DNA of 64,000 nucleotides, taken from contig JAIUCV010000001.1 of NCBI GenBank assembly GCA_026724425.1, positions 3,048,001 through 3,112,000 on the forward strand, read 5' to 3'. This DNA comes from Erythrophleum ivorense. Taxonomy: Eukaryota > Streptophyta > Magnoliopsida > Fabales > Fabaceae. The notes under the pieces are model-generated. The model ran no database searches. It was not told the DNA's origin and saw nothing but the letters and a program-made list of their open reading frames with translations. Shown here piece after piece: positions 25,701 through 35,800 of the stretch (position 1 is the stretch's first letter; each line of letters opens with the position of its first letter). Made by a program: the position numbers and the translations under genes.

Positions 25701-28700
25701 ACATTTATCCCAACCAACCCACACTTAGAAAGATTGATACAAAACCTAAACACAATGTAAAAAATTTGTACCAACAAAAGCACATGTTGGAAATTTTCCT
25801 TATTGTTAGGAAGGAAGAGAATAGTATCATTTGCAAATTGTATATGAGAAACTTCTAACCCCTCTGACCCAACCATGAAGCCTCGCACCAACCCTCTCTT
25901 AGAACCCCTAGTCAACATGCAACTCAAAACAGATTAACAAGGATGAACAGAAATGGGGAGAGAGAACACCTCACTGCTCTTGAACCCATTCTTTAGGCTC
26001 ACTACTAACAATAATGGCAAAAGCAACAGAGAAAAGACAACCACAAATCCAATTTTGCCATCTATTCCCACACCTGTTACAACTAAGAACCTTCTCTAGA
26101 AACCCCCAATTGACCCTATCATAAGCTTTCTTGAAATCCAATTTAAAAACCAAGCCCTTCTGCTTCTTGCATTTAATGTCCTCCACTACTTCATTTGCAA
26201 CCAACCTAGCGTCTAAAATTTACCTTCGTACCACAAAAGCACTTTGGTTTTCAAAGATAGCATCCCCAAGGACATCCCCCAACCTCACAGAAAGGAGTAA
26301 TGATTTTATAAACATAGATATCAAGCTAACAGGTCTAAAATCACACACTGTAATAGACCAATCCCTTTTAGGAACAAGAATGATGAAGGTAAAGTTTATC
26401 CTAGTAGCAATCCTTCCATTAAATAAAACTCATTAACAACCCTCATCAAATCATCCTTCACAATAGACCAACAAGCCTAGAAAAAGCCATATTGAAACCT
26501 CTTGAAATTCAAATTTGATCTTCTTATGGCCTAATTAAGCAAATATTTTATGTGAAGCATGTAGTTTATTTTTGGAAAAAGTCAGACCTATAATTTCTGT
26601 TTTTAGCTAGCCTTTATTTCTAAATTTATGTGACTTTTATTTTCGCCATTTATGCCTACTTAATTCAAGGGATCCATTTGCTTGGGATCTCCGATATATA
26701 TGTAGCTTCTTCCATTCTAAAAAAATTAAGAAATCAGAACGTCATTTCTCTGATTTTCTTTATGGTGTTAGAGCCTACAAGGTTTGAATGACAAAATATG
26801 TTGGTGGTTAACGTGATAAAACTATACGATGGTGATTAGTATAAGAAAATCATATATTGGTGGTTAGTGTGAAAAAAACCATATGTTAATGGTAAACATG
26901 AAAAAACCAAATCTTTACCTCATAAAAAGTGAAGTAGCTACAAAGTGGGGTGAAAAAGGGGGGAAAAACATGGAGACTGTTGTTAGGAGTAATGAAGAAG
27001 AAGACAGAGTCAAAAGAGGGGGGGGGGGGGGGGGAGAGCCCAATGAGGAAGAAGATTGGCAATGTTAGCTCCGAATTATTTCCAACTTGAAGGGAAATGT
27101 TGAAATTCAAACTCTGATCTCCTCATTTATGACTTGAATTTCAAATTTAATCTTCTAATTTATGGCCTAATTAAGCACATATTTTATGTGAAGCATGTGG
27201 TTTATTTTTGAAAAAAGTCAGACCTATAATTTCCCTATTAGCTAGCCTTTATTTCTGAATTTATGTAACTTTTATTTTTGCCATGTATGCTTGCTTAATT
27301 CAAGGGATCCATTGGCAGACTTGTTGCCTGGAATCTCCTCTCTCTCTCTTTCTCTCTCTCTATATATATATATATATATTTGTAGCTTCTTCTATTCTAA
27401 AAAATTAAGAAATAAGAACATCATTTCTCTGATTTTCTTCAATTAGGACTGGAGCCTTCTCCTTGTCCATCTTCTAAACCGCACTCATAAGCTCTTCCTC
27501 CTCAAAGGGTCTCTCTAACCAAGTAGCCTTGGTGCCAACTGATGGAAATCAGGGGAATTTATTCCCTTCTCTGCAGTAAACAGGAGTAATAACAGGATCA
27601 GTTTTGTATCTTTAATTATCAGATTTGTATCTCTAGTTTATAATGATTAGCTGTAAATCAGTAGGTAGTGATTGATTCCTAGAAATTAGCTGAAAGTCAA
27701 AACTTCCCAAAGTAGCAAGATCCTGCTGTGTATATATATCTCTTGTATCACTTTCAGAAATAAGAATTCAACAATTCTCTTCACCAACAATAGGAGACCA
27801 ATCTAACCCCTCAAGAAAAGGCCACTCTTGAACTTCTTCGATATAGTGATCTCTATAAAACCAAGTCACTTTTTCAATATAAAGATCTCCCTCTATCTAC
27901 CTCCAACTCCTTAATCAAACTTCTTCTCCTACCATTCGCACCATGTGAAAAACTCAAGAGTTTGCATCCCCTTCCCATGCCCACTTAATACTACTCTTCT
28001 GACACCAAGTAATTTCCCTCTTAACAAAGATCTTATCAAGCTCATTCTTTAGGACCAACCAATGAGCAGATTGATCCCCCACTAAATCACCCTCACTCTC
28101 CCTCTTATCTAAAACTTCTAGAAGGATATTCCTCTTTCTAATCCTAATGTCTCCAAAAACCTCCCTACTCCAAATTCTTAATTTCTTCTCCGTAAACTTC
28201 AACTTCTTCATAAATTGATAGCCTTCCCAAACACGGAAGAACACCCTTCCCGCCAAGATTTAGCTTGATTAAAAAACCAGAGATGTTCAAGCCACGGATT
28301 CTTAAACCAGAATGATGTCAGACCCTACATAACCCTAATAGCCTCAAGAAGTAGAGGGAAGTGGGAAATGGTCAGACACAGGACAAGGAAGAGTCCCTTG
28401 TATCAAATCCAAAAAGAAGTCCTCCCACACAGAAGTGACCAAAAACTTATCTATATGAGAAGACATCACTCTTCCTTGATTAACAGACCAAGTATATTGA
28501 GCATTTAAGAGAGGGATATCTCTCAGACCACAATCTCTAATAAATTCATTGAAACCTCTCATCCCTATCCTTTATATCCAACAAAACTGACAGAGAAACG
28601 CCCCTTAAGGATATCTATTAATGTAATAACTACCAGAAAGTAGAAGCAGAAAAGTCAAAGTGACCACAATATATGGGGAGACAAAAATACCAGTTCCAGA

Positions 28701-30460
28701 ATAAAAAGAACAGATGTAGAAAGCAACTCATACTAATCAATAGCACAAAACATTCCTAATTGAAGTATATGAAAATGAATTTAAGTAACTTGTGCATGGT
28801 CAAGGGCCTCAAGGCTTCAACAGATGTGCCAATAATTAACAGAGTAATGGGCATTCATACAGAACAGCACAGGCCTGTTGGTATTTCACTGTTTTGAGTA
28901 TTGACAACAAAACAAAGTAAAAGATCTCCTGAATACACGTTGGAGTTCTGCCTTCTCACACTGTTTTCTGAAACTTAGCAGTCACTACTTAATACTACAA
29001 AAATAATGCACAATATAAATCATGGCAGTGTGCTAAGAGATGCATCATCCATGTGTGACAAACAATAATCTATAAAGCCAAAATTGGTGCAACACCAAAA
29101 AGAAACTTTTTCCTATCTGTCACAAAAACCCCCTCATTTTCATATTCAAACTATTACTTGTCAACTGCAAACATTAATCCAAAAAAAAAAAAAAAGCAAT
29201 AGGCTTCTACTAGAGCAGCTTCACCAGATATGATCATATCTAGTACTGTAGAAAGAAAAGAACAAACTTTTGAAGCTCCATTTTCACTTTTTCACTTATA
29301 GTCTTTTTATAATGGAATCCCAAGAATCCATTTTAGCATGGGAATTCACAGATAAAGAGAACATGAGATATTAATCCAATTGTAATTATTGGGAATTATT
29401 TAGTTTAAAACATATAATTTTTTTCATCAAATAAAAATTGTAAAAGATTTTAACAACTATACCTCAATGTCACCAAATCTATCAGAGTCTGTTTGGTTTT
29501 CTTGTTTCCTGTTTTCACTTTCATTGAAAATATATTTGGTAGAGTTTGGGAGAAAATATTTTCTAGAAACATTTTCTAAAATATGATAGAAATGGGAAAC
29601 ATTTGAAAGAGACTTTTAAGGATAAATCCTTCGCTGAGATATGTTTAAATTGAAAAAAGAATAAAAATGGGGAGGGGGGCACAGCAGAGGATGCGGACTT
29701 GGAGATTTTCAGCATTTACACTGAATGACAGGTAGCATTTTTGTAATTTTAGAAGAAAAGTGTACACTTCTGTTGCTCTAGAACGATATAAACCTCACCA
29801 CTTATTGATGGTCAAACTGAAAAACAAAGTAAAATTTATAGCCATTTAAATCCATTTGATTTGGAAACAAAATGAATACTTCACAAAACAAGCATATTTT
29901 CGAAATAATGAAAATAGATTTTAAGATATGAGTATAAAGAATGAAAACTGAAAATGTTTTTAGAAACTAAGCCCTCCCTTAAAATTTTTATACCAACTTT
30001 CTCATTAAGATTTAGAAAGGAGGACAGGAAGAAAATCAAAACTATTTGGATCATCATAATCAATATTGTGTGACAAGAGAATAAAATTGTTTTGCATTGA
30101 GTGAGCATAAACCCCAACCCACTACAGTTCTACAAACAATAAAATCTTAAATTCTAAAATGGTTCTACCACAAAGAATTGCATCGACTGTAACTATCAAT
30201 CAACGATTCCTTGAAACATCAAATTGCTACATAAATGCTACCATTTCCTCAAGCTTGTTCCCAGCTGCTAACAATATGCATCACTAGTGTTGCCAAGGAA
30301 GTACCTGGCAGGTGCGGCGTTTTCCGGCCAGGCGGCGCTTCTTGGCGGCGATGATGGATGCCACCTTGGCAGAGACTGAGGAGGAGTCGTTCTGCATTCT
30401 GAGCTTCCTCCGAATCGCTTTATTCTTCTTCCTTCTCACTGTGTCCTCCCCCTTCGCCAT
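8357..30460 (-). CDS. Degenerate DEAD-box RNA helicase-like protein (At2g28600-type)
   Basis: CDS exons on the minus strand: 30460-30305, 22386-22298 and the others in order 23442-22789 (second), 20827-20728, 15448-15194, 9622-9462, 8660-8357. All introns are GT-AG, phases agree, and the total of 1,719 nt gives 572 residues. The start MAKGEDTV opens a Lys/Arg-rich tail (about 1-52) suited to nuclear or nucleolar targeting. Degraded helicase motifs follow: SGNSAT at 223-228 where a P-loop should be, with no GKT lysine; VPSQEKA (motif Ia) at 262; STPERLLEL (Ib) at 311-319; VVDR (334-337) for DEAD; FNDFT (366-370) for SAT; YVHILTRMARH (514-524) for motif VI. Loss of P-loop and DEAD residues predicts no ATPase activity, so a scaffold or RNA-binding role is an inference. 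Introns total 20.4 kb and are full of transposons. The family match is from memory. Confidence 0.85.
10821..10835. repeat. C15 homopolymer
   Basis: Fifteen consecutive C in the left TIR of the Pack-MULE-like element. The matching right-TIR position near 12,035 has only GGGGGG, so the run expanded after insertion. Confidence 0.9.
11219..11235. repeat. G17 homopolymer
   Basis: Seventeen consecutive G in the interior of the Pack-MULE-like element, close to its left TIR. Confidence 0.9.
11391..11735 (+). pseudogene. Captured thioredoxin h-type fragment
   Basis: Plus-strand translation gives DKKTIVIDFSISCCGPC, which matches the thioredoxin strand and active site (usually WCGPC), with the first Trp replaced by Cys. 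After a frame change it reads NVEFVKIDVDELS at 11,481-11,519, then DMAQEFQ at 11,614 onward and LKKGK followed by KVVDVKKD to about 11,735. Between DELS and DMAQEF lie 94 bp ending in T-rich sequence and AG, which looks like a retained intron whose GT donor is gone. Stops and frameshifts make it non-coding. Intron-like sequence argues for capture from genomic DNA rather than a processed copy. It sits between the two TIRs. Confidence 0.75.
13436..14120. repeat. About 274-bp tandem repeat, 2.5 units
   Basis: Units begin near 13,436, 13,709 and 13,983 (last one partial). Each repeats GCACC(T/C)AAGCAA, GGAACC(C/T)TCTCCC, CTACTTAAGTAT, TACTACTTAATGTGAGA-like words and a segment reading CAACACTT(T/C)ACTCA. 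A diverged related sequence lies within the LINE at 24,606-24,992 in the other orientation, so this is a dispersed family that became tandem here. It is in the fifth intron of the helicase-like gene. Confidence 0.75.
15560..16010 (-). mobile_element. Copia retrotransposon 3' end and LTR remnant
   Basis: On the minus strand, about 15,990-15,850 reads DWLADIFTKSLRGY and then a degenerate relative of the ISYICNKLGAY tail of plant Copia RNase H, ending in the typical EGVLE-like motif. The LTR starts TGTTAGAAATGC at 15,849 and seems to run to about 15,560. A long (GA)n tract (about 15,593-15,645) lies inside it. The rest of pol is not recognisable upstream. It lies in the fourth intron of the helicase-like gene. 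Confidence 0.65.
15593..15645. repeat. (GA)n microsatellite
   Basis: About 50 bp of nearly pure GA dinucleotides, within the Copia LTR remnant. Confidence 0.9.
16480..16660. repeat. Degraded CCGG-rich dispersed repeat
   Basis: Contains CCCGGACTGGATC, AACTGGTCAAACTGG and related words that look like decayed forms of the ACCGGACCGG/ACCGGTCAA motifs of the repeat end at 63,905-64,000. Family assignment rests on these words only. Confidence 0.35.
16672..16795. repeat. Tandem duplication of a TA-tract unit
   Basis: Two adjacent copies of a roughly 62-bp unit: a (TA)n run followed by TTTGTTACT(A/T)(G/A)ATCAGAGAG and CAAGCCAAGAATTCTC. Confidence 0.8.
17400..19265 (+). mobile_element. Truncated Copia retrotransposon (5' LTR to pre-integrase)
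   Basis: A probable LTR ends in TTTCA at 17,634 and is followed at once by TGGTATTAGAGC, a primer-binding site for initiator-Met tRNA. Gag follows with MATEDHP, then KLNGNNYLPWS near 17,845 and an IRGHGKEEYITG stretch. A protease-like IVDSSAFECMT lies near 18,815 (IVDSGA is usual). The pre-integrase motif LLWHYKLSHLNF is near 19,215. Homology stops near 19,265: integrase, reverse transcriptase and 3' LTR are missing. Several in-frame stops show it is dead. The LTR 5' boundary is uncertain. Confidence 0.75.
19588..19621. repeat. Short perfect-stem hairpin with two CACGTG boxes
   Basis: CACGTGCTTAATT and AATCAAGCACGTG are near-perfect inverted copies around a short loop. Each arm ends in the palindrome CACGTG (G-box core). 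It lies just inside a possible TGTTGG...CA LTR-like stretch that begins at 19,579 and whose far end I could not fix. Confidence 0.5.
20158..20612. mobile_element. MULE-like MITE with about 100-bp TIRs
   Basis: The left end reads AAGTAAATTACTCT and the right end, reversed, AAGAGTAAATTACACTCT. The arms stay aligned for about 100 bp through GAGA(G/T)AT, TTAAATTA(T/C)A and CCCCT(T/C)TTGAAA-type blocks, ending in a GGCCAAAATACCC/TTTGGTCAAAAT region around an AT-rich core. No coding capacity. It sits in the fourth intron of the helicase-like gene. Confidence 0.65.
21520..21890 (+). mobile_element. LINE 3' end (zf-RVT tail), plus strand
   Basis: Plus-strand frame 21,586-21,747 reads MYAVIWCLCLERNARIF and goes on with LLWKKIVFLASL and GNGLFRGVSL, the usual C-terminus of plant LINE ORF2 after the zf-RVT domain. 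A T-rich 3' tail follows to about 21,890. The rest of the element is absent, as expected for a 5'-truncated insertion. It lies in the third intron of the helicase-like gene. Confidence 0.7.
24606..24992. repeat. Dispersed repeat inserted in the LINE, two diverged units
   Basis: Two imperfect direct units (about 24,606-24,830 and 24,838-24,992) share ACTGGGTA, ATAT(G/A)AGATACTT, ACTTAA(G/A)G and AACACA(C/A)(G/T)TTTTAAGGGTGG. The sequence resembles the 13.4-14.1 kb tandem repeat read in reverse. A C12 run is at 24,916-24,927. There is no coding sequence. Confidence 0.55.
24916..24927. repeat. C12 homopolymer
   Basis: Twelve consecutive C within the dispersed repeat. Confidence 0.9.
26503..27441 (+). 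mobile_element. TRIM (miniature LTR retrotransposon)
   Basis: Two direct LTRs: 26,503-26,762 (260 bp) and 27,135-27,441 (307 bp; longer because of a TC/TA microsatellite). Both begin TGAA(A/T)TTCAAATTT and end in GATTTTCTT(T/C)A. TGGTGTTAGAGCC, complementary to initiator-Met tRNA, follows the first LTR directly (26,763-26,775). The 372-bp interior has no coding capacity; it holds four roughly 29-bp tandem units (about 26,795-26,915) and a G17 run (27,018-27,034). The element splits the LINE between its MDKEKAP and FFQACW regions. No clear 5-bp target duplication is left. Confidence 0.8.
27018..27034. repeat. G17 homopolymer
   Basis: Seventeen consecutive G in the interior of the TRIM, ahead of the second LTR. 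Confidence 0.9.
27540..27783. mobile_element. Solo LTR with perfect CCAAC target duplication
   Basis: A 244-bp segment starts TGATGGAAATC and ends TCTCTTCA. It is flanked on both sides by CCAAC (27,535-27,539 and 27,784-27,788), a perfect 5-bp target duplication. The TG...CA ends and lack of any internal region mark it as an LTR left after recombination between two LTRs. It contains TATATATATCTCTTGTATC-like promoter sequence. It is inserted in the LINE. Confidence 0.85.
28611..30304. other. Remainder of the first intron of the helicase-like gene
   Basis: AT-rich, no coding family seen. About 29,486-29,990 looks like a decayed foldback MITE: the left end has GTCTGTTTGGTTTTC and a TTTTCACTTTCA run, and the right end has TGAAAACTGAAAATG followed by AAACTAAGCCC, a partial complement. 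The boundaries are uncertain. Confidence 0.4.
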
Positions 30461-31500
30461 TGGTACAAAACAAGAAAGCAAACAGTCGGAGTCGGGGCAA
30501 CCAGTGGAGGCTATGCTCGTTACTCCTACAAAGTATGAGACCTTCGCGCACAAACGGCGCCGGTTACAAAGTGAACCTGTGCGTCTCTTTGGCGGCGCAT
30601 TTGTGGGCAAGGATTTCGAGAGCAATCACCATTCGTGTGAGATGGAGAGTATACTATATTTGAAAATAAAATGGAGGTACATGTCATTTTGATAAAATTT
30701 AGAAAAAATTATATAATTTATTTTTATTTTTTATTTTATTCCAAAGTCTACGAAAATTTTAAAAGTAAAGAATTTTTTTTTGTAATTTTAACCGAACTTA
30801 AGTTTTTGTTTTAAGAGAAATTTGTATAATTTTTTTAAAATAGAAAGAATATCTATCTAATTTTAATAAAATTTTTTAAAAATATGTACAATTTATTCCT
30901 AATTTTATTAGTTTTTCTTTTATTTCAATTAATTACTTTAATTTTCTCAATTGTTACGTTCAATTTAACTTACAAAAAGATGAGCTAAAATGAGACGTAC
31001 CATATTAAGTTCTGCATAATGCAACTTATAAAGTGGAGGCTGCAAGCAATGTGTTAGATCACACAAGGTAATTAGCAAAGTTATGGCCTGTATGTTATGT
31101 TCATCAGCTTACTCTTATTTTGATAGCTAACTATTTTTTAATTATGTCTTTAAGAGAATCTTAACACTAGAATGATTTAAGAATATGGAGAGGACCATTT
31201 GGCACATCCTCCTACAGACCTAAACATGTGGAAGGAAATTCCTAGAGTGAATAAAAAGAACTTGTTAACAATCTAATAGCCTCAGTTTCAAAGCCAATCA
31301 AAATTTGTGATGGGTCCTTCTAGATCCCATCCCCCTGGGCAAGAATAGGTGGGCCTTATATTGACCTCGACACTCTAGACCTTGAAGCAATGATTCTAGT
31401 AATGAATAGATTAACAGCTGAAGCAACTTTATACAAGTGTTCTTGGCATTTGAGCAGGTATGATTGTGAAACTTGTCACATAACAACCACCACTACTTGC
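30461..31500. other. Promoter side of the helicase-like gene and AT-rich repeat
   Basis: Positions 30,461 to about 30,650 should hold the 5' UTR and promoter of the minus-strand gene; its GC content is higher than in the surroundings. From about 30,690 to 30,905 an AT-rich stretch resembles the foldback MITE family seen at 45,373-45,715 and 63,035-63,430. The rest has no recognised gene. Confidence 0.4.
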
Positions 31501-32062
31501 AATAGAAGTTGGTTCATTTGGGTCATGGGTAAATTTCGCTAATGTCAAAAGAGAGGGAAGACGAAAAGGGTAAAGGAGAAAATTTAAACAAGGATAAGTC
31601 TTCAAGTTTTTTTTACTATATTGAATTGCGTAATTAATAACTTAGATTGTTTTTTTTAATATTCCTTATCATTAAAATAATATATAACTTTTCCTGCATT
31701 CAATTACACAACTAATAAATTACATTATTCTGCATTTTTTTTCAAGTTATTAATATAAGTAAAGATTAATAAATAAAACAAAAGTCACATTTTAGGGAAG
31801 AAATGACAAGAAAATTTATTCCCTTTGCTAAATAGTAAGGGAAATGGGCAAAAAGACCCAAAATTTATGGGGGAATGTTGTCAAGCAATTTTTCATCAAC
31901 ATTTTGTTTATAAACAAAAGATCAAGGAAGAAATATTTCCCACCTACTAACTAGTAGCTATAGTTTAGTGAAGGAACTATCCTCTTTGTTCCTCGCTACG
32001 ATAATATAAAGAGGGAATAACAAGAAAGTCTTTTCTTGCTAAATTCCTATATATTTGTAGTG
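31501..32062. mobile_element. CACTA-like transposon end (copy B)
   Basis: 31,508-31,800 is the counterpart of 4,015-4,270. The segment runs to a terminus TTTGTAGTG at 32,062, whose reverse complement CACTACAAA is the usual plant CACTA end. Short words such as TTCCCTTTGCTAAATAG, CTACTAACTAGTAG and CTTGCTAAATTCC are repeated in the last 250 bp. No transposase is seen. Confidence 0.45.
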
Positions 32063-32066
32063 TATA

Positions 32067-32898
32067 CATTATCAAAAAAAATTTAGTGACAGTTGTTTCT
32101 TAACTTCAGTGGGGTTTAATAGCAATTTCCAACAATTGTGGGGACAACGACTATTACACCCAAAGAAAGAATATGGAATAAAAATTCTGATTTTTCAAAC
32201 ATGGAAATTCCATAGAAATTAATCTTAACATCCCTAAGAAGAATATCCTACATTTTCATCAAGAACACAAATTCAGAGTCTTTAAAAATTTGATAAAGTA
32301 CTAATTGGTGAAGAAGACAAATAAAAGGGAAAAAAAGAAGAAGAAGAAGCTCAGATTCTTATGAATGATTGAGATAGTACCCTTGTATGCCAAAAAAAGG
32401 GAGAGGGATGATGGGTAGAAGGCAGCTAGGTAGGGAAAAAACATGACTGGAGAGAGGTTTTATGAGGGAGGTGCATTAGACATAAGAATAAGAATTAACA
32501 GACAACAAAAATAAAGGAACGGGTCTCAGGTAAAATTGATGGGAGGACGCACTTGGTTATTAAGGGGTTTAGTGTTTAGGTTTAAAATGGGTCTAATGGT
32601 TAACCCCAACCGCCATTAGGTCTATAATGTTTAAGAAGCCTAACAATGGTTGGGCCAACCCTTGTTAGGCCTATTTTGTGTGGCTTAACTTTTAAGCCAT
32701 TTAATGGCCTAACAATGGTTAGGCTAAATTGTCATTAGGCTATTTATTTGCTTAACAATAATTAGGCCTAACTATCATTAGATAGTATACCCTAATAACA
32801 ATTATCTCAACTTAACAACAATTGATGTAACTGTTGTTAGGTCTCTAATTTATAGGTGGTTTAAGCAACTGTTATTAGATCCTATGTTTTTGGTAGTG
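32067..32898. mobile_element. Non-autonomous CACTA-like element
   Basis: The right end, reversed, is CACTACCAAAAACATAGG; the left end is CATTATCAAAAA. Both are followed by ACAGTTG and a TTAA-containing word at similar spacing. The right half is packed with inverted and direct versions of CCTAACAATGGTTAGG and ACAACAATTG-type words, typical of CACTA subterminal repeats. There is no coding region. The flanks ATA and ATG are an imperfect 3-bp duplication. It begins 4 bp beyond the previous CACTA-like terminus. Confidence 0.55.
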
Positions 32899-35800
32899 AT
32901 GTTTGTTTTTAAAAAAATTAGTTTGCATTTTAAATTTTTTTTGTGGCAATATGTATGACACTCCAACCCACAATTCTCTCTTATGGTTTCTTAACTTACA
33001 TGATGTTGCCATTATTTCTTATGAAGAAAATGAACTATGGTCTTCCCAGACTGAAGTCTTGATTAAATTGTATAGTTTGAGGTTGAAGTATAGAAGAGTC
33101 ATTGATTCAGAAGGTGAAAGCGTCCAAACTCATAAGCTTAAATACTTGAGAAGGGACCGATATATTGAGAACTTAGTTTGCCTTGCTTTCCAACTTGTAC
33201 AACACCTTTCATAGGTGAGATTAGGAGGAAAAACGTGATCTCCTACAATGAACCCCAGAATATCTCCTTCAATGATCTATAAAGACTTCCTTGTTTACGC
33301 CCAGCTATTTTTAACCCTTCTCAAATCACACCCAGTTTTTCCATGGATTCTTTCACTAACTAAGTCTAGCCTAGAAAATTAATTTATATATATTCTCCCA
33401 TCTCAAACGACCATCTCAGTCTACCTACACTTTTTGCAACGGAATGCTGGAAAAAGGTTGCATTTGAATGCTAAAGGAAAAGATTGGAGACATCATCTCT
33501 TTGAAAGTTTTGGTTTGATCAGAACTTTGCTTGCAAGAAACACGAATCGATCAAGAAAGGAAATGTGACTTTTTTAATCTAAAGTTTGGTCTATTTCAAA
33601 CTAGCATTTGGGCTCTTGTACTGACACATGGTGATCCAAAAAGGTAGAGAAAAAAAAATTAAAAGATGAACATGCAGTGCAAAGAAAAGAAAAAAAAAAC
33701 TGTCACATCTATGAACAACTTAAAAACAATAAAAAAAAATTAGTACAAGAAAAACCTTCTTTTATATATATAATAAAAGACTAGATTTTAGTTCATGGTC
33801 ATTTGCACATAAGATTGTTTCCTTATTTGCTCCAAGTAGTAGCTCTTGGTATCTTGAAACACTGTGTTCCTTGTTGTCATCGCAATAAATGATTTTATGT
33901 GATTTCCTTTGCTTCATGACTCGATCAAAATTTACCTGAGAGGGCCTCGTATAGGGTTCAAGATATTTAAGATGTTTGCTCTAGCTTGATTGCACTTGAT
34001 TTAATTTGTGCATTATTTCATATCAATTTTTGAATACTTTTAGCTTGTTTATTGTTTTCCTTTTTCTTTTGATCAGGGCGAGCTTGTTTATTGTTATAAC
34101 CTTCATAATGTACAGTACTGCATAAAGGTCAAGGGACACATGAATGGCAAGTAGTCAGCATCAATTTCCTAACTGATGATGATATGAAGTTAAATTGATG
34201 TTTGATTTTATTACAAAAAATTATTTATCTTTAATAATAAAAAGGTTATAACTAACTTTAAGATATTAGTTACATCAAATCATTGATAAAGATTGACTTT
34301 GTGACTTAATGATAACTGTTAGTGAAATGACCAAAAAAAATATTTTGCTTTTACTTTTTTTAAAAAAAATATATCAGGCAACTAATCATATATAAGAAAT
34401 TGATGGAACGGTAAATTGAATAAATAAAATATAAATTAGCAATTAGGATAAAAGTATTAATTTTTTAAAAAAATTACATTTTCATAAGTGGAATAAGAAA
34501 CTCAATATTATTTATTCTTAGTATTTTATTATGAATAGTTTGATTTTTTATATGCCCTAATGATATTAAAATTTGCTCATCATATACTACCAACTCTTTT
34601 ATAATATAATTTTTTAGAACAAGATCAATAACATTTATAATAAGAATTTATTAATCATAAATGCCTTATACATACAATTTATTTCAAGACATCACAATAA
34701 TTCAAACTATAAATTTAATATCATGCCTTGAAGTCTCTTTTCGTAATCAAAACAAGGAGCAAGAACGGAATTTGCGTTTTGTTTGGTTATATCGATGAAA
34801 AGGTAATATCTTTTTACCAATTATGTATAATATATATTATGTATTAGTAATTATTATTTAATATTTTTTAATATTTTTTAAAATAAAAAAAATTATTTTC
34901 ATTTTCAAAACCATTTTTTTATTATCTCTTCCAAAGCATTTTTTTCCATACTGTGTATTAAATGAACCCTTGGTACCAAATAAGTCTCATTTGGTTACAG
35001 GTCAAGAAAGATATTCATTTTCTATCAATTTTGTATAATATCTATTTTATTTTTATAATTATTACTTTATAATATATATTTTTTGTATTTTTCTAAAAGA
35101 GAAGTATAATGATTATTTTTTATTCTTAAAATTACTTTTTTTTTAAATTTTATTTTTCATTCTATTTTACATATCAAATGGGCCAAGTTTTCACCATTGC
35201 ATGTTACCTATTTTGTTAACTTCTCAATATTTAATTAAAACTAGGATCAATATTAATGCATGATTGATTAAACCAAAAAAATCATAATGTAGTATTTGCC
35301 TTGGATCAAATTTTATCCCTAAAAACACTTGTTTGTCAGGAAAATGGAAATTCAAGATCTAATGCTAATGGGGAAAATGAACCCCGAAATAGTGGGATGG
35401 TTTGGTTTCTGAATTTAAAACTAAAAAAAAAAAGCTAAAGCCTTTGTTTTTTTTTTGGCTAATAAAAAATTTTATGATACAAATGGATTATTCCATCCTT
35501 AAACATGTTTGAGAGCACCATGAAAAATGAAAGAGAAATAAAAAATTTTATATAATATTTATTCTGTCTTTATAATTATTACTTAATATTATCTATTAAT
35601 TAGTATTTAATCATTAAAAATATAAATATTGAAAACATTTATATCTATAAAATTACTTTTTAATTTATGTTTTTATACCTAATTTTTTAGGTATCAAACC
35701 AGTTAAGGATAGCCCGAGAGTGGGATAAAGGTGATTTAAGTATCCTAACTATTAATTGAATACTTAAAATTCATTTTAATCCACCCCACATCTAGTGGCA

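Larger units (their letters stand above)
23745..28610 (-). mobile_element. 5'-truncated L1-type LINE with nested insertions
   Basis: Minus-strand frames follow LINE ORF2 order. Endonuclease C-terminus: 28,562-28,344 (GFNEFIRDCGLRDIPL, then QYTWSVNQG and SHIDKFLV). Linker: 28,256-27,954. Reverse transcriptase: MDKEKAP near 27,460, VFKLDFKKAYDRVNWGFLEK near 26,140, and FANDTILF near 25,830 (FADD usual). zf-RVT tail: near 24,250 (HHFLHCEAACYFWNRLF). The 3' end lies near 23,750. Stops, frameshifts and two later insertions (26,503-27,441 and 27,540-27,783) show it is old. It occupies most of the first intron of the helicase-like gene, in the same orientation as the gene. Confidence 0.85.

Noticed and set aside
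30312..30692. 126-codon plus-strand frame over the first helicase exon
   Set aside because: Antisense shadow of the minus-strand first exon and leader, which has family resemblance and correct splicing.
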